DNA of 64,000 nucleotides from Paguma larvata (GCA_030068075.1 CM057826.1:34956211-35020210); one strand, 5' to 3'. Shown: positions 34,421 to 46,793, numbered from the stretch's first letter. Notes: generated by a model not told the origin, from the letters alone. Numbers and translations: made by a program.

Positions 34421-35939
34421 AGGAATAAGAGTCTTGGAGGTCGCTATTTAGTAAGATCGGTGAGAGAAAAAGATGAAATTTGGCCTTGTAAGATCAAATT
34501 TGACCTTAAAGACAATTCTGAGCTCTTCAGGAGGATCACAATGGGGAAGAACACATGCATATGAAGGCAAAGGGACAGGAAATGGCATGAGCTGCTCTGC
34601 TTAGCACCATGCTTTTGTTTGGAGATTGAAAAGTTAACAGAACACACGGAACAGTCTGTGTGGAATGGAAAGGGACATCAAACAGGAAGGAGAGAGGCAG
34701 AAGCCAAATCATATCCAAATGTAATCCGAGTGGTTTTATCAAACAATTAGATATTGGATTGAAGGAACAAATACGATGCCAAGGTTTCTATCTTAGGATA
34801 ATTGTTTTTGAATTTTGAGACCATGAACTAAATGGGAAAATCACTTAGAGAAGGGAGTTTTGGAGAAAAACATAGTGACATGGTGAGTCAAAGATATCTC
34901 CCAGAGTAAATCTTAGTAAATACCTGGACCCATTAAAATGAAACCAAAGAAAAGGTAGGACTGAGAGTTATCAGTATATAAGTAGTAGTTGATGACATAG
35001 TGTAAAATACTGATCCAAAATAAATAAAATAAGGTAGAATGGGAAGGGAATAATGAATGGAATTTTGAGCAATAGCAACCACTAGAGAATTCATTAGGAA
35101 AGATCTACCAAAAAAATAAAAATAAAAAACTAAAATGAAGTGGTTCTGAAAACAAATTTCCAAATAGCTCCTGAGAGAACTGTAAGATTAAGAAAAGGAA
35201 GTAGTAAATAGTAGGGAAGAGAGTGGTTCCTAGGTAGGGAGTTTCCACTGATCCTAAACTAATAGACGCTGATTTCTGAAAAACTAAACAGAAATATAAC
35301 CCAAATTAAAGAACTGATATGCATTTACCAACAATTCCCAAGGCCTATAATCCCTACAGGAAAGAGCTTTTCCTCAATGAGATACTCATGTATTTAGTCA
35401 CACATATATTACATACACATTTTTCATAAAGTTAAGGAGGAAAAAACATATGACAAAAACTCCTTTGAAGTTTCTTGAATTATTCCAACTGAGATTCATT
35501 CTTGTGATTTGTGATTTGATTTTCTTACTTCTCATTTTGCTTGATATGTATGAAATTGATACATTAATAAAGGAAATTAATAAAAAACAACCAAATTTAT
35601 ATAATCTTGTTTGAATTAAATGGGTAATTTTTTACCTGCATCAGGGGTGTTCATGATAAATACATAGTCCCTTTCATATAATAATCCATTAATGTTAAGT
35701 TTTTGCTTACTACAAAATATGCTATCTTGATTTATGGCCATAATTCTCCTATAGTTTAATAGCAAATGGTGAAGAACAACCCAAAAATACAGTAATTCAG
35801 CAAACTTTAAACTACGTTCACCATTTTTCAAATGACCTGGCCAATATTACATAGTAATAATTCATCAGCTAGAGCTAAGCAAATGACCAACCAGGGAAAC
35901 AAATCTATGATCCTGAGTTGTATTTATTTTGTAAAATGT
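34421..35939. other. unassigned DNA
   Basis: No gene recognised. Short frames on opposite strands have no motif. Confidence 0.45.
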
Positions 35940-36125
35940 GCTATAGTATAGAGTAATGGTTAAAAGCACATATTGCGAATTTAATTTGCTCTCTAACTCT
36001 GGCACTACTCTTACAAGTTGTATGCTGTGTACAGGTCATTGAAATTCTCTAAGATCTGGCTTCCTTGTAAGTAAAATAGAGTCAATTGTAATATGCATGC
36101 CACAGTGATATTGGGAAGAATAAAT
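35940..36125 (+). repeat. MIR fragment
   Basis: AGAGTAATGGTTAAAAGCAC at the start is the MIR 5' end, followed by CTCTAACTCTGGCACTACTC and a degraded TAAAATAGAGTCAATTG segment. This is an ancient tRNA-derived SINE shared by mammals. Confidence 0.75.
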
Positions 36126-36245
36126 GGGGATGGATGGATGGATGGATGGATGGATAGTGGGAGGGAGGGAGGAGGGGAGGGAAGGAAGATGGAAGGAAGG
36201 AAGAACGAACAAACGAACGAAGGAACCGAGGGCGGAGGGAGGGAC
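36126..36245 (+). repeat. (GGAT)n and purine-rich GGAA/GGGA tract
   Basis: Seven GGAT units (36127-36154) run into about 85 bases of almost pure purine. The frames in it on both strands are composed of repeats (PSIHPS, GGREG) and are not genes. Confidence 0.93.
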
Positions 36246-36559
36246 AGAAGAAGGTTGGCCACAGTGAGCCCTCAAACATGTTATCTATGATAATGATTAT
36301 AAGATCATGATCATGATCATAATGCTGCAATATCTATTCTATAATTTATGTCTAACTGTATTGTTTTCAGGGACTGGACATTAGCACATGTCCACATAAC
36401 TAGTTCCAGTAACATAATCAAAATAAAATACTTTGGCAAATACAGAAGGTACAAAGTGTTCAATTTCCCTAACCTACACTACACATTGAGGTCATTTGGA
36501 TATTATTGTTAGACTCACCCCAATCCACAAGCTCTTGTACTTTTTGTGTGATCTCTTTA

Positions 36560-37240
36560 CATACTATATGAAAATGTTTGAAACAATATGAAACGTATAA
36601 CCACACAAAAACCCACATATGGATGTTTACAGTAACTTCTTTCTTAATCGACAAAACTTCAAATCATACAAGATGTTCTTCTGCAGGAGAATGGATAAAC
36701 TACGGCATATCCAGCTAATGGAATATTATTCAGTACTAAAAAGAAATGTGCTATCAAGCCACAAAAAGCAATGGAGAACACTTAAATGCATAAATTTAAG
36801 CGAAAGAACCAATTTGAAAAGAGTACATACTGCATGATTCCAACCATATGACATTCTGGAAAAGGCAAAACCATGGAGACAGTAACTGCCACTGATTAGG
36901 TGGGGAAGGAGAGAATAGGCAAAACACAAGAGATTTTTCAGGACAAGGTAAACTTCTCTTTATGCTACTAAACTGGTGAATGACAAATGTTATTATACAT
37001 TTGTCAAAACCCATATGATGTACACCAGCAGTGAGCCTAGCGTAAACTATGAACTTAATGTGATAATGATTTATCAATGTAGGTTCATCAGTTTTAATAA
37101 GTATACCACTCTAGTGGGGGGTGTTGAAAGTCAGGGAGTCCATGCAGGACAGAGAGTACATAAGAACTCTATTTTCCGCTCAATTTTGTTGTGAATGCAA
37201 AACTACTCTAAAGAAGCAAAGTCTATTTAAAAAAAAAGGG
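36560..37240 (+). mobile_element. old L1 3' end
   Basis: AGAATGGATAAACTACGGCA, GGAATATTATTCAGTACTAA, ACATTCTGGAAAAGGCAAAA and ACATTTGTCAAAACCCATAT are the same late L1 text seen at 18160-18540. It ends in an A-rich tail at 37228-37240. Confidence 0.85.
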
Positions 37241-37244
37241 TAAA

Positions 37245-37995
37245 AACGAGTCTACAAATAATTCTGCCTAAAACTTGATAACTTAAATAAAATACACAAA
37301 TTCCCTGGAAGACTCAAAATAACAAAAGTATTTCACACAAAAGATGAAATAGGTAATCTGAATAGCCCTGTATATGTCAAGGAAATTAAATCAATTATTA
37401 ATAAACTTCCACAAAATAAACCACCAGATACAGATGGTTTTACTACCGAATTCTACTAAATATATAGTCGGTAATACTAAATAGATAAGAAAGAAATGAC
37501 ACTAATTCCCTGAAATCTCTTCCAGAAAATACAAGGAGAGGGAACATGTTCCAGCTCATTCTATAAGACCAATAATACCTTAATGGCAAAACTAGGCAAC
37601 ACATTACAACAAAAACTATAATCAATATCCATCATGAACATATATTAATGTTAAAATATTACAAAATTTGTTATAAATATAAAAAGAATTATACACCACA
37701 GTCATATGAAATTTATTCCAGGTATTCAAGGCTGGTTCAGCATTCAGAGATGATCCAATGTGAACCACCACATCAACAAGCTAAAGAAGAAAAATAATTT
37801 ACTTACATAAATTGATGAATAAAAATCATCAGACAAATTGTAACACTCAATCATAATAATAACTCTCAACAAACTTGTAATAGAGGAGGATTTCTACAAT
37901 TTGATTTAAAAACATCTACAAAAATACCCATAGTTAACATCATACTTAAGAGTAAAACACTTAACATATGCCCATTAAGATTGACAAAAATGCAA
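37245..37995 (+). mobile_element. old L1 ORF2 fragment upstream of the nested L1
   Basis: TTAATAAACTTCCACAAAA, GATACAGATGGTTTTACTA, GAATTCTACTAAATATATAG and CAGGTATTCAAGGCTGGTTC follow the reverse-transcriptase region of L1 ORF2. It stops where the 5' end of the next L1 starts. No frame is intact. Confidence 0.82.
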
Positions 37996-38146
37996 GGGGA
38001 GGAGTTAAGATGGTGGAGCAGCATGGAGATCCTGAGCTTTTCTCATCCCTGAAACACAGCTATATCAACACCAAAGCATTTAGAACACCTAGGAAATTGA
38101 TCAGAGGATTAACCCAACAATCTGCATAACTTGAGCCACAGAACTC

Positions 38147-38987
38147 ATTAGGTGCCGGGGTCGGTCCTTGTTCTGGCGAATCTAGGGGTCCACGAAGGAC
38201 GGACAGTCAGGCGAAATAAAGTGAGAGAGCCACGAGTGAGATGGAATCTGATGACCAAGCAGGCAGCCCTGGCAATTCTGGCATCTCTGCTTTGCTGGTC
38301 TCAGTGTCTTTATTTTTAAAGGTAGCGAGTGACATTACATCAGTGACAAGGCATTCTTTACAACATACATTGTTGTCACAAGACCCATGTAGTCATCTAT
38401 AGGTTTATGGTATAAGGGAGCGTGGGGATGAGAATTACAAAAGGATTTGCGAAATGTTAACCTCAGGGAGGTGCTCAATATTTGCTGCTGATAAACAGTG
38501 CTTCTGACTTTTGGGCGAGGCTAACCTTAGGGAAGGTCCTAAGTCTCTTTACAATCTTTCCCATCAGTATGTTAATTCTGAGAGAAGCTTTACGGAGATG
38601 TGCCTTGAGGTTTTATGATGGGGCTGAGGGGAGCGATACCTGCAGGGAAAATCTAATTTGATTCAAGGAGTCTTGGGGCCTATGCCTCAATTTGTGTAAC
38701 CTATCCCCAAGAGGCAACCTTGAGGTTACTTCTGGCCAGGTTACTCTCACACAGATTTTATCCATCAAGACATCACACTCCAGGTCCCCTTTTCCATGTG
38801 CCATAAAACCAAAGAGCATTATATCCCTTAGACCAACAAGACCAATTCAAGAAATCCAGGCCTGAAAGATTATTTAGAAGGAGGTAAAACTAGGCGCCAG
38901 TTTGGCTGGCGGGAGCTTTTGCTTCAACCTTTCCCACACAGGGAGGGGTCTCAACCTGTGAGCCCAAAACTGCTCCCAACAATCAGG
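38147..38987 (-). mobile_element. solo LTR of an endogenous retrovirus, copy 2
   Basis: The LTR spans 38153-38981 (829 bp) in antisense, reading TGCCGGGG at the left and CTCCCAACA at the right. The 6-bp flanks ATTAGG (38147-38152) and ATCAGG (38982-38987) differ by one base. It shares its ends, the TTTAAAAATAAAG element (complement of 38309-38321) and long internal stretches with the LTR at 24775-25728, but lacks about 50 bp that matches 25040-25085 there. It splits the 5'UTR of the L1, so it is younger than that L1. Confidence 0.92.
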
Positions 38988-40411
38988 TATGCAGTGCAGA
39001 GAGGGGAACTGGAGGAAGAGAAAAGCTGTAGAAGGTAGGGAGCCATTTTCGGAGAGAGAGGACAGAGAGAAAGAGAAAGAGGGAGAGCGCAGTGCATTGC
39101 AATCATGCAAGAAAAGCACTCCCCCAAAAAGTAGCTGGAGAAAGAGAGAAAACACTCTCAGGGGATGGAACAAAAAATCTGTTCCCTGAAACCACTGACA
39201 GGAAGAAAGGAGAAGGTTTCAATACCACCAGGATTCTATAAACAGTGGAGCACAGAGTCTGAAGTTCTGGAGCCTGGTGGCTGAAAGTACTCTGGTGAGA
39301 AAGCAGGGTGAATCCCCAGGAGCAAGCAACAGGGTCTGAGGGGTCCGTGTACCACACAAGAAGTGGTTCCCCTGCTCAGAGTGCATTTGGTAGAGGCCAT
39401 ATGGTGTCCCAGAGGGCAAAGATCCCAGTGAGTCCCAGAGAACACATGTTTGCTAGTATTGGGACAAAGATGCCGGGTGCAGTGAAACTGGGCACTGGCA
39501 GTGGGTTGTGATTTTCGATAATCTCTGAACCTCTGTAGCTACATGATCGCACAAACACTTTCTGGGGCAAGCCAGCACCCAGCCATTGCTCAGCAAGATC
39601 TTTCCCCAGAGAGTCAGCATGGGTCCAAAGCAGGGGGGTCTCTGAAGTGTGAAAAAACTCTTCATCCCCATCTGGGAAAAAAACTCTGGAAGGAGGACAG
39701 CTTAGGCACAGACAGGGTAGAGGCAGAGTGAGGACAGAGGCCTGTGACAAGAAGGATGCTTGATCACAGGTAGGTGAGCGCAAAGTTCCTGCACCAGAGA
39801 CTAGAAAGCTGAGTAAAGCCATTTCTACCTCTCCTACACAAGCCCATACACACTGATCTACCTCAATAAGCTAAGCTAAGCAGCACCACCTAGTAGAGAA
39901 TAGAACCATTATACCAAGACTCTCCCAACTGTGTCCTCCAAGCATATTCCCCAGAAGACCAGCACAATTCACTCCACCTGCTTAGTTTACAGACACTAGA
40001 GTGCTTCATAGTTTCGATTCTAGGGTAAACTGGATGTAACTTCATTTGAGTTTCATTATGTTTGCTGGTTCATTTATTTGTTTTTTTTTTTCTTTGCCTC
40101 TGTTTTTGCTTAAATTGTCTTTTTTCTTTCTTTCTTAAATACAGAAAGAGATTTTTTTACTTTATTTTCTTTTAAGCTTTTATTATATTTCATTTTCTTT
40201 ATTTTATTTTATCCTATTTTATCATATAATTTTTTTAATTTTTAAATTTTTTCATACCTTTTTTCCTCTCCTTTCCCATTTTTCTCTATTCTATCAAACT
40301 TCTTTCAACAAGCAGACTAAAACACACCTAGGATCGAGCTTCCTTTATTTGATTTTTTTTTAATTTTTAAATTTTTATTTTTTGTTTTATTAATATCTTT
40401 CTTTCTCCAAC
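38988..40411 (+). mobile_element. 5'UTR of the nested L1 (distal part)
   Basis: Less AT-rich than its surroundings up to about 39800, then strongly T-rich (40070-40405) just before ORF1. Frames of up to 148 codons in antisense (39376-39822) lie in it; they have no recognisable motif and lie outside the L1 ORFs. Confidence 0.8.
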
Positions 40412-41306
40412 ATGACAAAACCAAGGAATTCACCCTGAAAGAAAGAACAAGTTGAAATGACAGCCAAGAACTTAATCAGTACAGATATAAGTAAGATTTC
40501 TGAACTAGAATTTAGAACCACAATAATAACAATACTAGTTGGGATTGAAAAAAGCATAGAAAACACCAGAGAATCCCTATCTGCAAAAATAAAAGAAATA
40601 AAATCTAGTCAGGCTGAAATAAAAAATGCTATAAATGAGATGCAATCTCAAATGGATGCCATGACAGCAAGGATGGATGAATCAGAAAGGTGAATCAGTG
40701 ATATAGAAAATAAAATTATGGAGAATTATGAGGCAAAAAAAAAAAAAAAAAAGAGGAAGACAAAGGCAAAAGATCACAATAGAAGACTTGGAGAATTCAG
40801 TGACTTATTAAAAAGGAATAACATCTGAATCATAGCAGTCCCAGAAGATGTAGAGAGAGAAACAGGGGAAGAAGGTTTATGTGAGTAAACTATAGAACCT
40901 TTCCTAACCTGGGTAAGGACACAGACGTCAAAATCCAAGAAGCACAAAGAACTCTCATTATATTCAACAAAAACGACCATCGCCAAGGCCTATCACAGTC
41001 AAATTCACAAAATACAGACAAGGAAGGAATTATGAAAGCAGCAAGGGAAAAATGTCTTTAACCTACAAGGAAAGACAGATCAGGTTCATAGCTGACCTAC
41101 CCACAGAAACTTGGCAGGCCAGAAAGGAGTGGCAGGATATATTCAATGCACTGAATCAGAAAAATATGCAGCCAAAAATTCTTTATCCAGCAAGGCTGTC
41201 ATGCAAGATAGAGGGAAATATAAAAAGTTTCCCAGATAAATAAAAACTAAAGCAGTTTGTGACCACTAAACCAGCCCTGCAAGAAATTGTAAGGGGTACT
41301 CTTTGA
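40412..41306 (+). pseudogene. L1 ORF1 (RNA-binding chaperone) relic
   Basis: L1 ORF1 encodes the trimeric RNA-binding protein of the retrotransposon particle. The start codon at 40412 is followed by a stop at codon 9 (40436-40438). The coiled-coil part is open from 40457 (SKISELEFRTTI; EIKSSQAEIKNAINEMQSQM) to a TGA at 40691, which fits a CGA to TGA change. A poly-A expansion (about 40736-40752) shifts the frame. The C-terminal part (41052-41243) keeps LPTETWQARKEWQDIFNALN and MQPKILYPARLS, and the ORF ends with TGA at 41304. The order and length fit a carnivore L1 ORF1 of about 300 residues. Confidence 0.88.
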
Positions 41307-41339
41307 GGGGAGAAAAGACAAAAGAAAACAAAAAAGACC

Positions 41340-44300
41340 AAAAACAACAACGACCAGAAAGGACCAGAGAACATCACCAGAAACACCAACTCTATAGGCA
41401 ACACAATAGCACTAAATTCATCTTTCTAAATGAAAACAGACTAAATGCTCCAATCAAAAGACACAGGGTATCAGAATGGATAAGAAAACAAGACCCATCT
41501 ATAAGCTGTTTACAAGAGACTCATTTTAGACCTAAAGACACCTACAGATTAAAGTAAGGGGATGAAGAACCATCTATCATGCTAATGGTCATCAAAAGAA
41601 AGCTGGAGTAGCCATACTTACATCATACAAACTAGATTTTAAAATTAAGACTGTAACAAGAGATGAAGAAGGATATTATATCATAATTAAGGGGTCTATC
41701 CACCAAAAAGATCTAACAATTATAAATATTTATGCTCCCAATGTGGAGTTCCCAAATATATAAATCAATTAATCACGCACATAAAGAAACTCATTGATAA
41801 TAATACCATAATAGTAGGGGACTTCAACACCCCCACTTACAGCAATGAACAGATCATCTAAGCAGAAAATTAACAAGGAACAATGGCTTTGAATGACACA
41901 CTGAACTGAATGGACTTAGAAAATATTTTCAAAACATTTCATCCTAAAGCGGCAAAATAATATTCTTCTTGAGTGCACATGGAACATTTTCCAAAATAGA
42001 TGACATACTGTGTCACAAATCAGCCCTCAACAAGTACAAAAAGATTGAGAGCATATCTTGCATTTTTTCAGACTATGTTATAAAACTCAAAATCAACCAC
42101 AAGAAAAAATTTGGAAAGACCATGAATACTTGGAGATTAAAGAATATCCTACTAAAGAATGAATGGGTTAACCAAGATATTAAAGAGGAAATTAAAATGT
42201 ACTTGAAGCCAATGAAAATGAAAATACGACAGTCCAAAACCTCTGGGTTACAGAAAAGGTGGTCATAAGAGGGAACTATATAGCAATCCATCCCTTCCTA
42301 GAGAAGGAAGAAAGGTCTAAAATATACAATCTAACCTTACACCCAAAAGAGCTGGAAAAAGAACAGCAAATAAAGCACAAAACCAGCAGAAGAGGGGAAA
42401 TAATAAAGATTAGAGAAGAAATCAATGATATTGAAAAAAAATACAGAACAGATCAATGAAACCAGGAGCTGGTTCTTTGAAAGAATTAACAAAATTGATA
42501 ACCCCCTAGCTAGACTGATCAAAAAGAAAAAGGAAATGACCCAAATAAACAAAATCATGAATGAAAGAGGAGAGATCACAACCAACACTGTTAAAATACA
42601 AACAGTAATAAAAGAATATTATGAGCAATTATATGCCAATGAATTGGGCAATCTGGAAGAGATGCACAAATTCCTAGAAACATATAAACTACCAAAACTG
42701 AAACAGGAAGAAATAGAAAATTTGAACAAACCCATAACTAGTAAAGAAATTGAATCAGTAATCAAAAAATCTCCCAACAAATAGGAGTCCAGGGATGGAT
42801 GGTCTTCCAGGAGAATTCTACCAAACATTTAAAGAAGAGTTAACACTTAGTATTTTGAAGCTGTTCCAAAAAATAGCAGAGGGAAAACTTCTAAACTCAT
42901 TCTAGGAGGCCAGCATTACCTTGATTCCAAAACCAGACAAAGACCCCACTGAAAAGAACTATAGACCAATTTCCATGAGGAACATGGATGCAAAAATTCT
43001 CAACAAGATACAAACAAACCAGATTCAACAATACATTAAAAGAATTATTCACCATGATCAAGTGGGATTTATACCTGGGATTGAGGGCTGGTATAATATC
43101 TGGAATCAACCAATGTGATACAACACATCAACAAAAGAAAGAATAAGAACCAAGCAATCCTCTCAATAGATGCAAAAGAAGGATTTGACAAAATACAGCA
43201 TCTTTTCTTGATAAAAACCCTCAAGAAAGTAGGGACAGAAGGAACATACCTCAAAATCATAAAGGTGATATAGGAAAGACCCACATCTAATATCATCCTC
43301 AATGGGAAAGAACTAAGAGCTTTCATCCTAAGGTCAAGAACATGACAAGGATGTCCACTCTCACCACTGTTATTCAATATAGTGTTGGAAGTCCTAGCTT
43401 CAGCAATCAGACAATAAAAAGAAATAAAAGGCCTCCAAATTGGCAAGGAGGAAGTCAAAAGTTCACTCTTCGCAGACAACATGATACTCTATGTGGACAA
43501 TCCAAAAGACTCCACCAAAAATGCTAGAACTGATGTGAATTCTGCAAAGCCACAGGATATAATATCAAAGTACAGAAATCAGTTGCATTTCTATACACCA
43601 ATAATGAAGTAGCAGAAAAAGAAATCAAGGAATCACTCCCTTTACAATTGCATTAAAAAACATAAAATACCTAGTAAAAAGCCTAACCAAAGAGGCGAAA
43701 AATCTATACACTGAAAACTATAGAAAGCTTATGAAAGAAACTGAAGAAGACATAAAAAATTGAAAAACATTTCATGCTCATGGACTGGAAGAACAATTGT
43801 TAAAATGTCGATACTACCCAAAGCAATCCACATATTCAATAAAATCCTATCAAAATAACACTAGAATCTTCACAGAGCTAGAAGAAACAATTCTAAAATT
43901 TGTATGGAACCATAAAAGATCCTAAATAGCCAAAGTAATAGGTTGAAAAAGAAAACCACAGCTGGAGACATCACAATTCTAGACCTCAAGCTGTATTACA
44001 AGGCTGTAATCATCCAGACAGTATGGTACTGGCACAAAACAGACACATAGATCAATGCAACAGAATAGAGAACCCAGAAATGGACCCACAAACATACAAC
44101 CAACTAATTTTTAACAAAGTAGGAAAGAGTATCCAATGGAAAAAAGACAATCTCTTTAACAAACGGTGTTGGGAAAAGTGGACAGAGGCATGCAGAGGAA
44201 TGAACCTGGACCACTTTCTTACACCATACACAAAAATAAACTCAAAATGGATGAAATATAAGACAGGAAGCCATCAAAATCCTAGAGGAGAAGAAAGGCA

Positions 44301-45105
44301 GCAACCTCTTTGACCCTGGCTTCAGCAACTTCTTATTTGAGATGTCTCCTGAGGCAAGGGAAACAAAAGCAAAAATGAACTATTAGGACCTCATCAAGAT
44401 AAAAAGTTTCTGCATAGTAAAGGAAAACATCAGCAAAACAAAAAGACAACTGACAGAATGGGAGAAGATATTTGCAAATGAAATATCAGACAAAGGGTTA
44501 GTATCCAAAATCTATAAAGAACTTATCAAACTCAACACCCAAAAAACAAATCATCCAGTGAAGAGATGGGCCAAAGACATGAATAGACACTTCTCTAAAG
44601 AAGATGTCGAGATGGCTAACAGACATATGAAAAGATGCTCAACTTCACTCATCATCAGAGAAATTCAAATCAAAGCCACAACGTAATACCTACCACCTCA
44701 TACCTGTCAGAATGGCTAAAATTAACAACTCAGGCAATAACAGATGTTGGCGAGGATGCAGAGAAAGAGGAACCCTTTTGCGCCCTGCTGGTGGGAATGC
44801 AAACTGGTGTGGCCACTCTGAAAACAGTATGGAGTCTCCTCAAAAAATTGAAAATAGAACTACCCTATGACCTAGTAATTGCATTACTAGGTATTTATCC
44901 AAAGGATACAAAAATGCTGATTCAGAGGGGCACATGTTCCCCAATGTTTACAGCAGCACTATCAACAATAGCCAAAGTATGGAAATAGACCAAATGTCCA
45001 TCATTTGATAAGTGGATAAAGAAGATGTGATATATACATACAATAGAGTATTACCTGGCATTCAAAATGAATGAAATCTTGCCATTGCCAACAACGTGGA
45101 TGTGG
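41340..45105 (+). pseudogene. L1 ORF2 (endonuclease / reverse transcriptase) relic
   Basis: ORF2 supplies the nicking endonuclease and reverse transcriptase of L1. The endonuclease start is seen in NAPIKRHRVSEWIRKQDPSI and the QETHF motif (Glu codon 41516). A frameshift follows near 41553. GDFNTP is still encoded near 41817-41834. The SDH motif reads SDY (codon 42074-42076), losing the catalytic His. The thumb region 42425-42784 is open ([15 protein letters not shown]). The reverse-transcriptase part shows IPKPDKDPT and NYRPIS (from 42921) and DQVGFIPG. The catalytic FADD box is FADN (43469-43480, second Asp codon GAC changed to AAC). The C-terminus (44635-44988) keeps [20 protein letters not shown]. 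At least six breaks separate the open pieces. Confidence 0.9.
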
Positions 45106-45332
45106 AACTAGAATGTATTATGCTAAGAAAAATAAGTCAGTCAGAGAGAGACGAATGTGAAATGTGAGAAACAAAACAGATGAACATACAGGAAGGGAAA
45201 CAAAAATAAAATATAAACAGAAAGGGAAGCAAACCATAAGAGGCTCTTAAACACAAACAACTGGATGTTCATAAGGAAAAATGAATAAATAAAAGATTAA
45301 TAAGTAACCCAGATAGAAACCTTGTATCTGTA

Positions 45333-45338
<6 letters not shown>

Positions 45339-45366
<28 letters not shown>
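45339..45366. repeat. (CA)n microsatellite
   Basis: About 14 uninterrupted CA units. Confidence 0.95.
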
Positions 45367-45369
<3 letters not shown>

Positions 45370-45812
45370 CAGAATGAATCACAGACCTAACATAAAATGC
45401 AAAATTACAGAACTTCTAGAAGAAAAAAAAATTGGAGAAAATCTATATAAACTTGAGTTTGAGAATGAGTTTTTAAATATAACACCAAAGTATGATCCAT
45501 AAAAACAGATGAATTGGACTTTATTAAAATCAAAAACTTCTGCCCTGTAAAAGACACTGTTAAGAGAATGAAATGATAAGACAAACTATGGACTGGAGAC
45601 AATATTTTCAAAAGACATGTGATAAAGAACTATTATCCCAAAATATAGAAAGAACTCTTAAAACTCAACAAGAAAATGAACATGATTAAAAATTAAGCAA
45701 AAGACCTGAATAGATCCCTCACCAAATAATATATACAAATGACAAAAAAGCATATGAAAAGATACTCGACATCATTTCTCATTAAAGATATTTAAATTAA
45801 AACAATGAGATA

Positions 45813-46045
45813 CATGGGGCACTTGGGTGGCTCAGTCGGTTGAGCTTCTGACTCTTGATCTCCACTCAGGTTGTCATCCCATGGTTCGTGGGTTCGAGCC
45901 TTGCGTCCGGCTCTGCACTGATGGCACAGAGCCTGTATGGAATTCTCTCTTTCTCCCTCTGTCTCTCTGCCCTTACCCCACTCATGCTTGTTTGCTCTCT
46001 CTCTCTCAAAAATAAATAAATAAACTTAAAAATGTTTTTATATAA
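45813..46045 (+). mobile_element. feline-type SINE
   Basis: Head GGGGCACTTGGGTGGCTCAG, B-box-like GTGGGTTCGAGCC, tail AAAAATAAATAAATAAAC. Perfect 15-bp flanking repeat TAAAACAATGAGATA (45798-45812 and 46046-46060). Confidence 0.96.
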
Positions 46046-46520
46046 TAAAACAATGAGATATCCTTACACACTTATTAAAATGCCTAAAATCCAAAATCTG
46101 ACAACACCAACTGATGGCAAAGATACGGAGCAACAGGAACTCTCATTCATTGCTGGTTGGAATCCAAATGGTACAACCACTTTGGATGACAGTTTGGCAG
46201 CATCTTACAAAGTTAAATGTAGTCTTACCATGGAATCCAGCAATTGCACTCTTACATATTTATCCAAATGATCTGCACATGTACCTCCACACAGACACCT
46301 ACATGCAAATGCTTATAGCAGTTGTATACATGGTCTTTAGTTAATGATAATGTATTTATCTTGGTTCACTAGCTGTATGACAAATGTACCATACTACTGG
46401 AAGGTATTAATGAAGGAGATAGATACTGAGTGTGAGATATACAAGAACTCTCTGTACTAACTTCACATTCTTTCTGTAAATCTAAAGCTATTCTAAATTT
46501 CAAAGTTTATTTTAAAAATT

Positions 46521-46793
46521 AATATGGAATAAAACCTCTTTTTATAGAGAACATTAGAATGCTAATGATAGTTATTAATGCTTATTTTCCTTGAGCCCTA
46601 ATCCTGGGTAATATTGGTCTCTCTTTACATATTGGCCTTCCAACTCCCAATTTATTAAAAACCCCTGAGTAACTCAGATCCAAGTCTGACCCAGGTTTAA
46701 AATGCACACTCTTAAAATTCTACCACCCTGTTTTAACACCTTTAAAAATACAAAAATCTATTAATAAAATAACTATAATATGGAGGAGTGTAT
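46521..46793. other. unassigned DNA
   Basis: No gene or repeat recognised. Confidence 0.45.

Larger units (their letters stand above)
37996..45296 (+). mobile_element. near full-length carnivore L1, inactivated
   Basis: It begins with a typical L1 5' end (GGGGAGGAGTTAAGATGGTG) and continues through a long 5'UTR, an ORF1 relic (40412-41306), an ORF2 relic (about 41340-45105) and a shortened 3'UTR. Without the LTR nested in its 5'UTR it is about 6.5 kb, a normal full length. No clear target duplication is visible. The 3'UTR lacks the GATGGGCTAAATAGG part present in the copies at 8532 and 27360, so the 3' end is deleted or rearranged. Many stops and frameshifts make it immobile. Confidence 0.93.
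45297..46520 (+). mobile_element. old L1 3' end downstream of the nested L1
   Basis: After the (CA)n tract, TTACAGAACTTCTAGAAGAA, GGAACTCTCATTCATTGCTG, GTACAACCACTTTGGATGAC and TAAAGCTATTCTAAATTTCA follow the end of L1 ORF2 and its 3'UTR. It is the same orientation and a similar age class as 37245-37995, but about 1 kb of ORF2 that should lie between them is absent. It is interrupted by the SINE at 45813-46045. Confidence 0.83.

Noticed and set aside
36011..36330. Pro/Ser-rich and Gly/Glu/Arg-rich frames on both strands
   Set aside because: Translations of the GGAT/GGAA simple repeat.
45339..45366. (CA)n tract as a CRISPR-like array or regulatory repeat
   Set aside because: Simple dinucleotide microsatellite without spacers.
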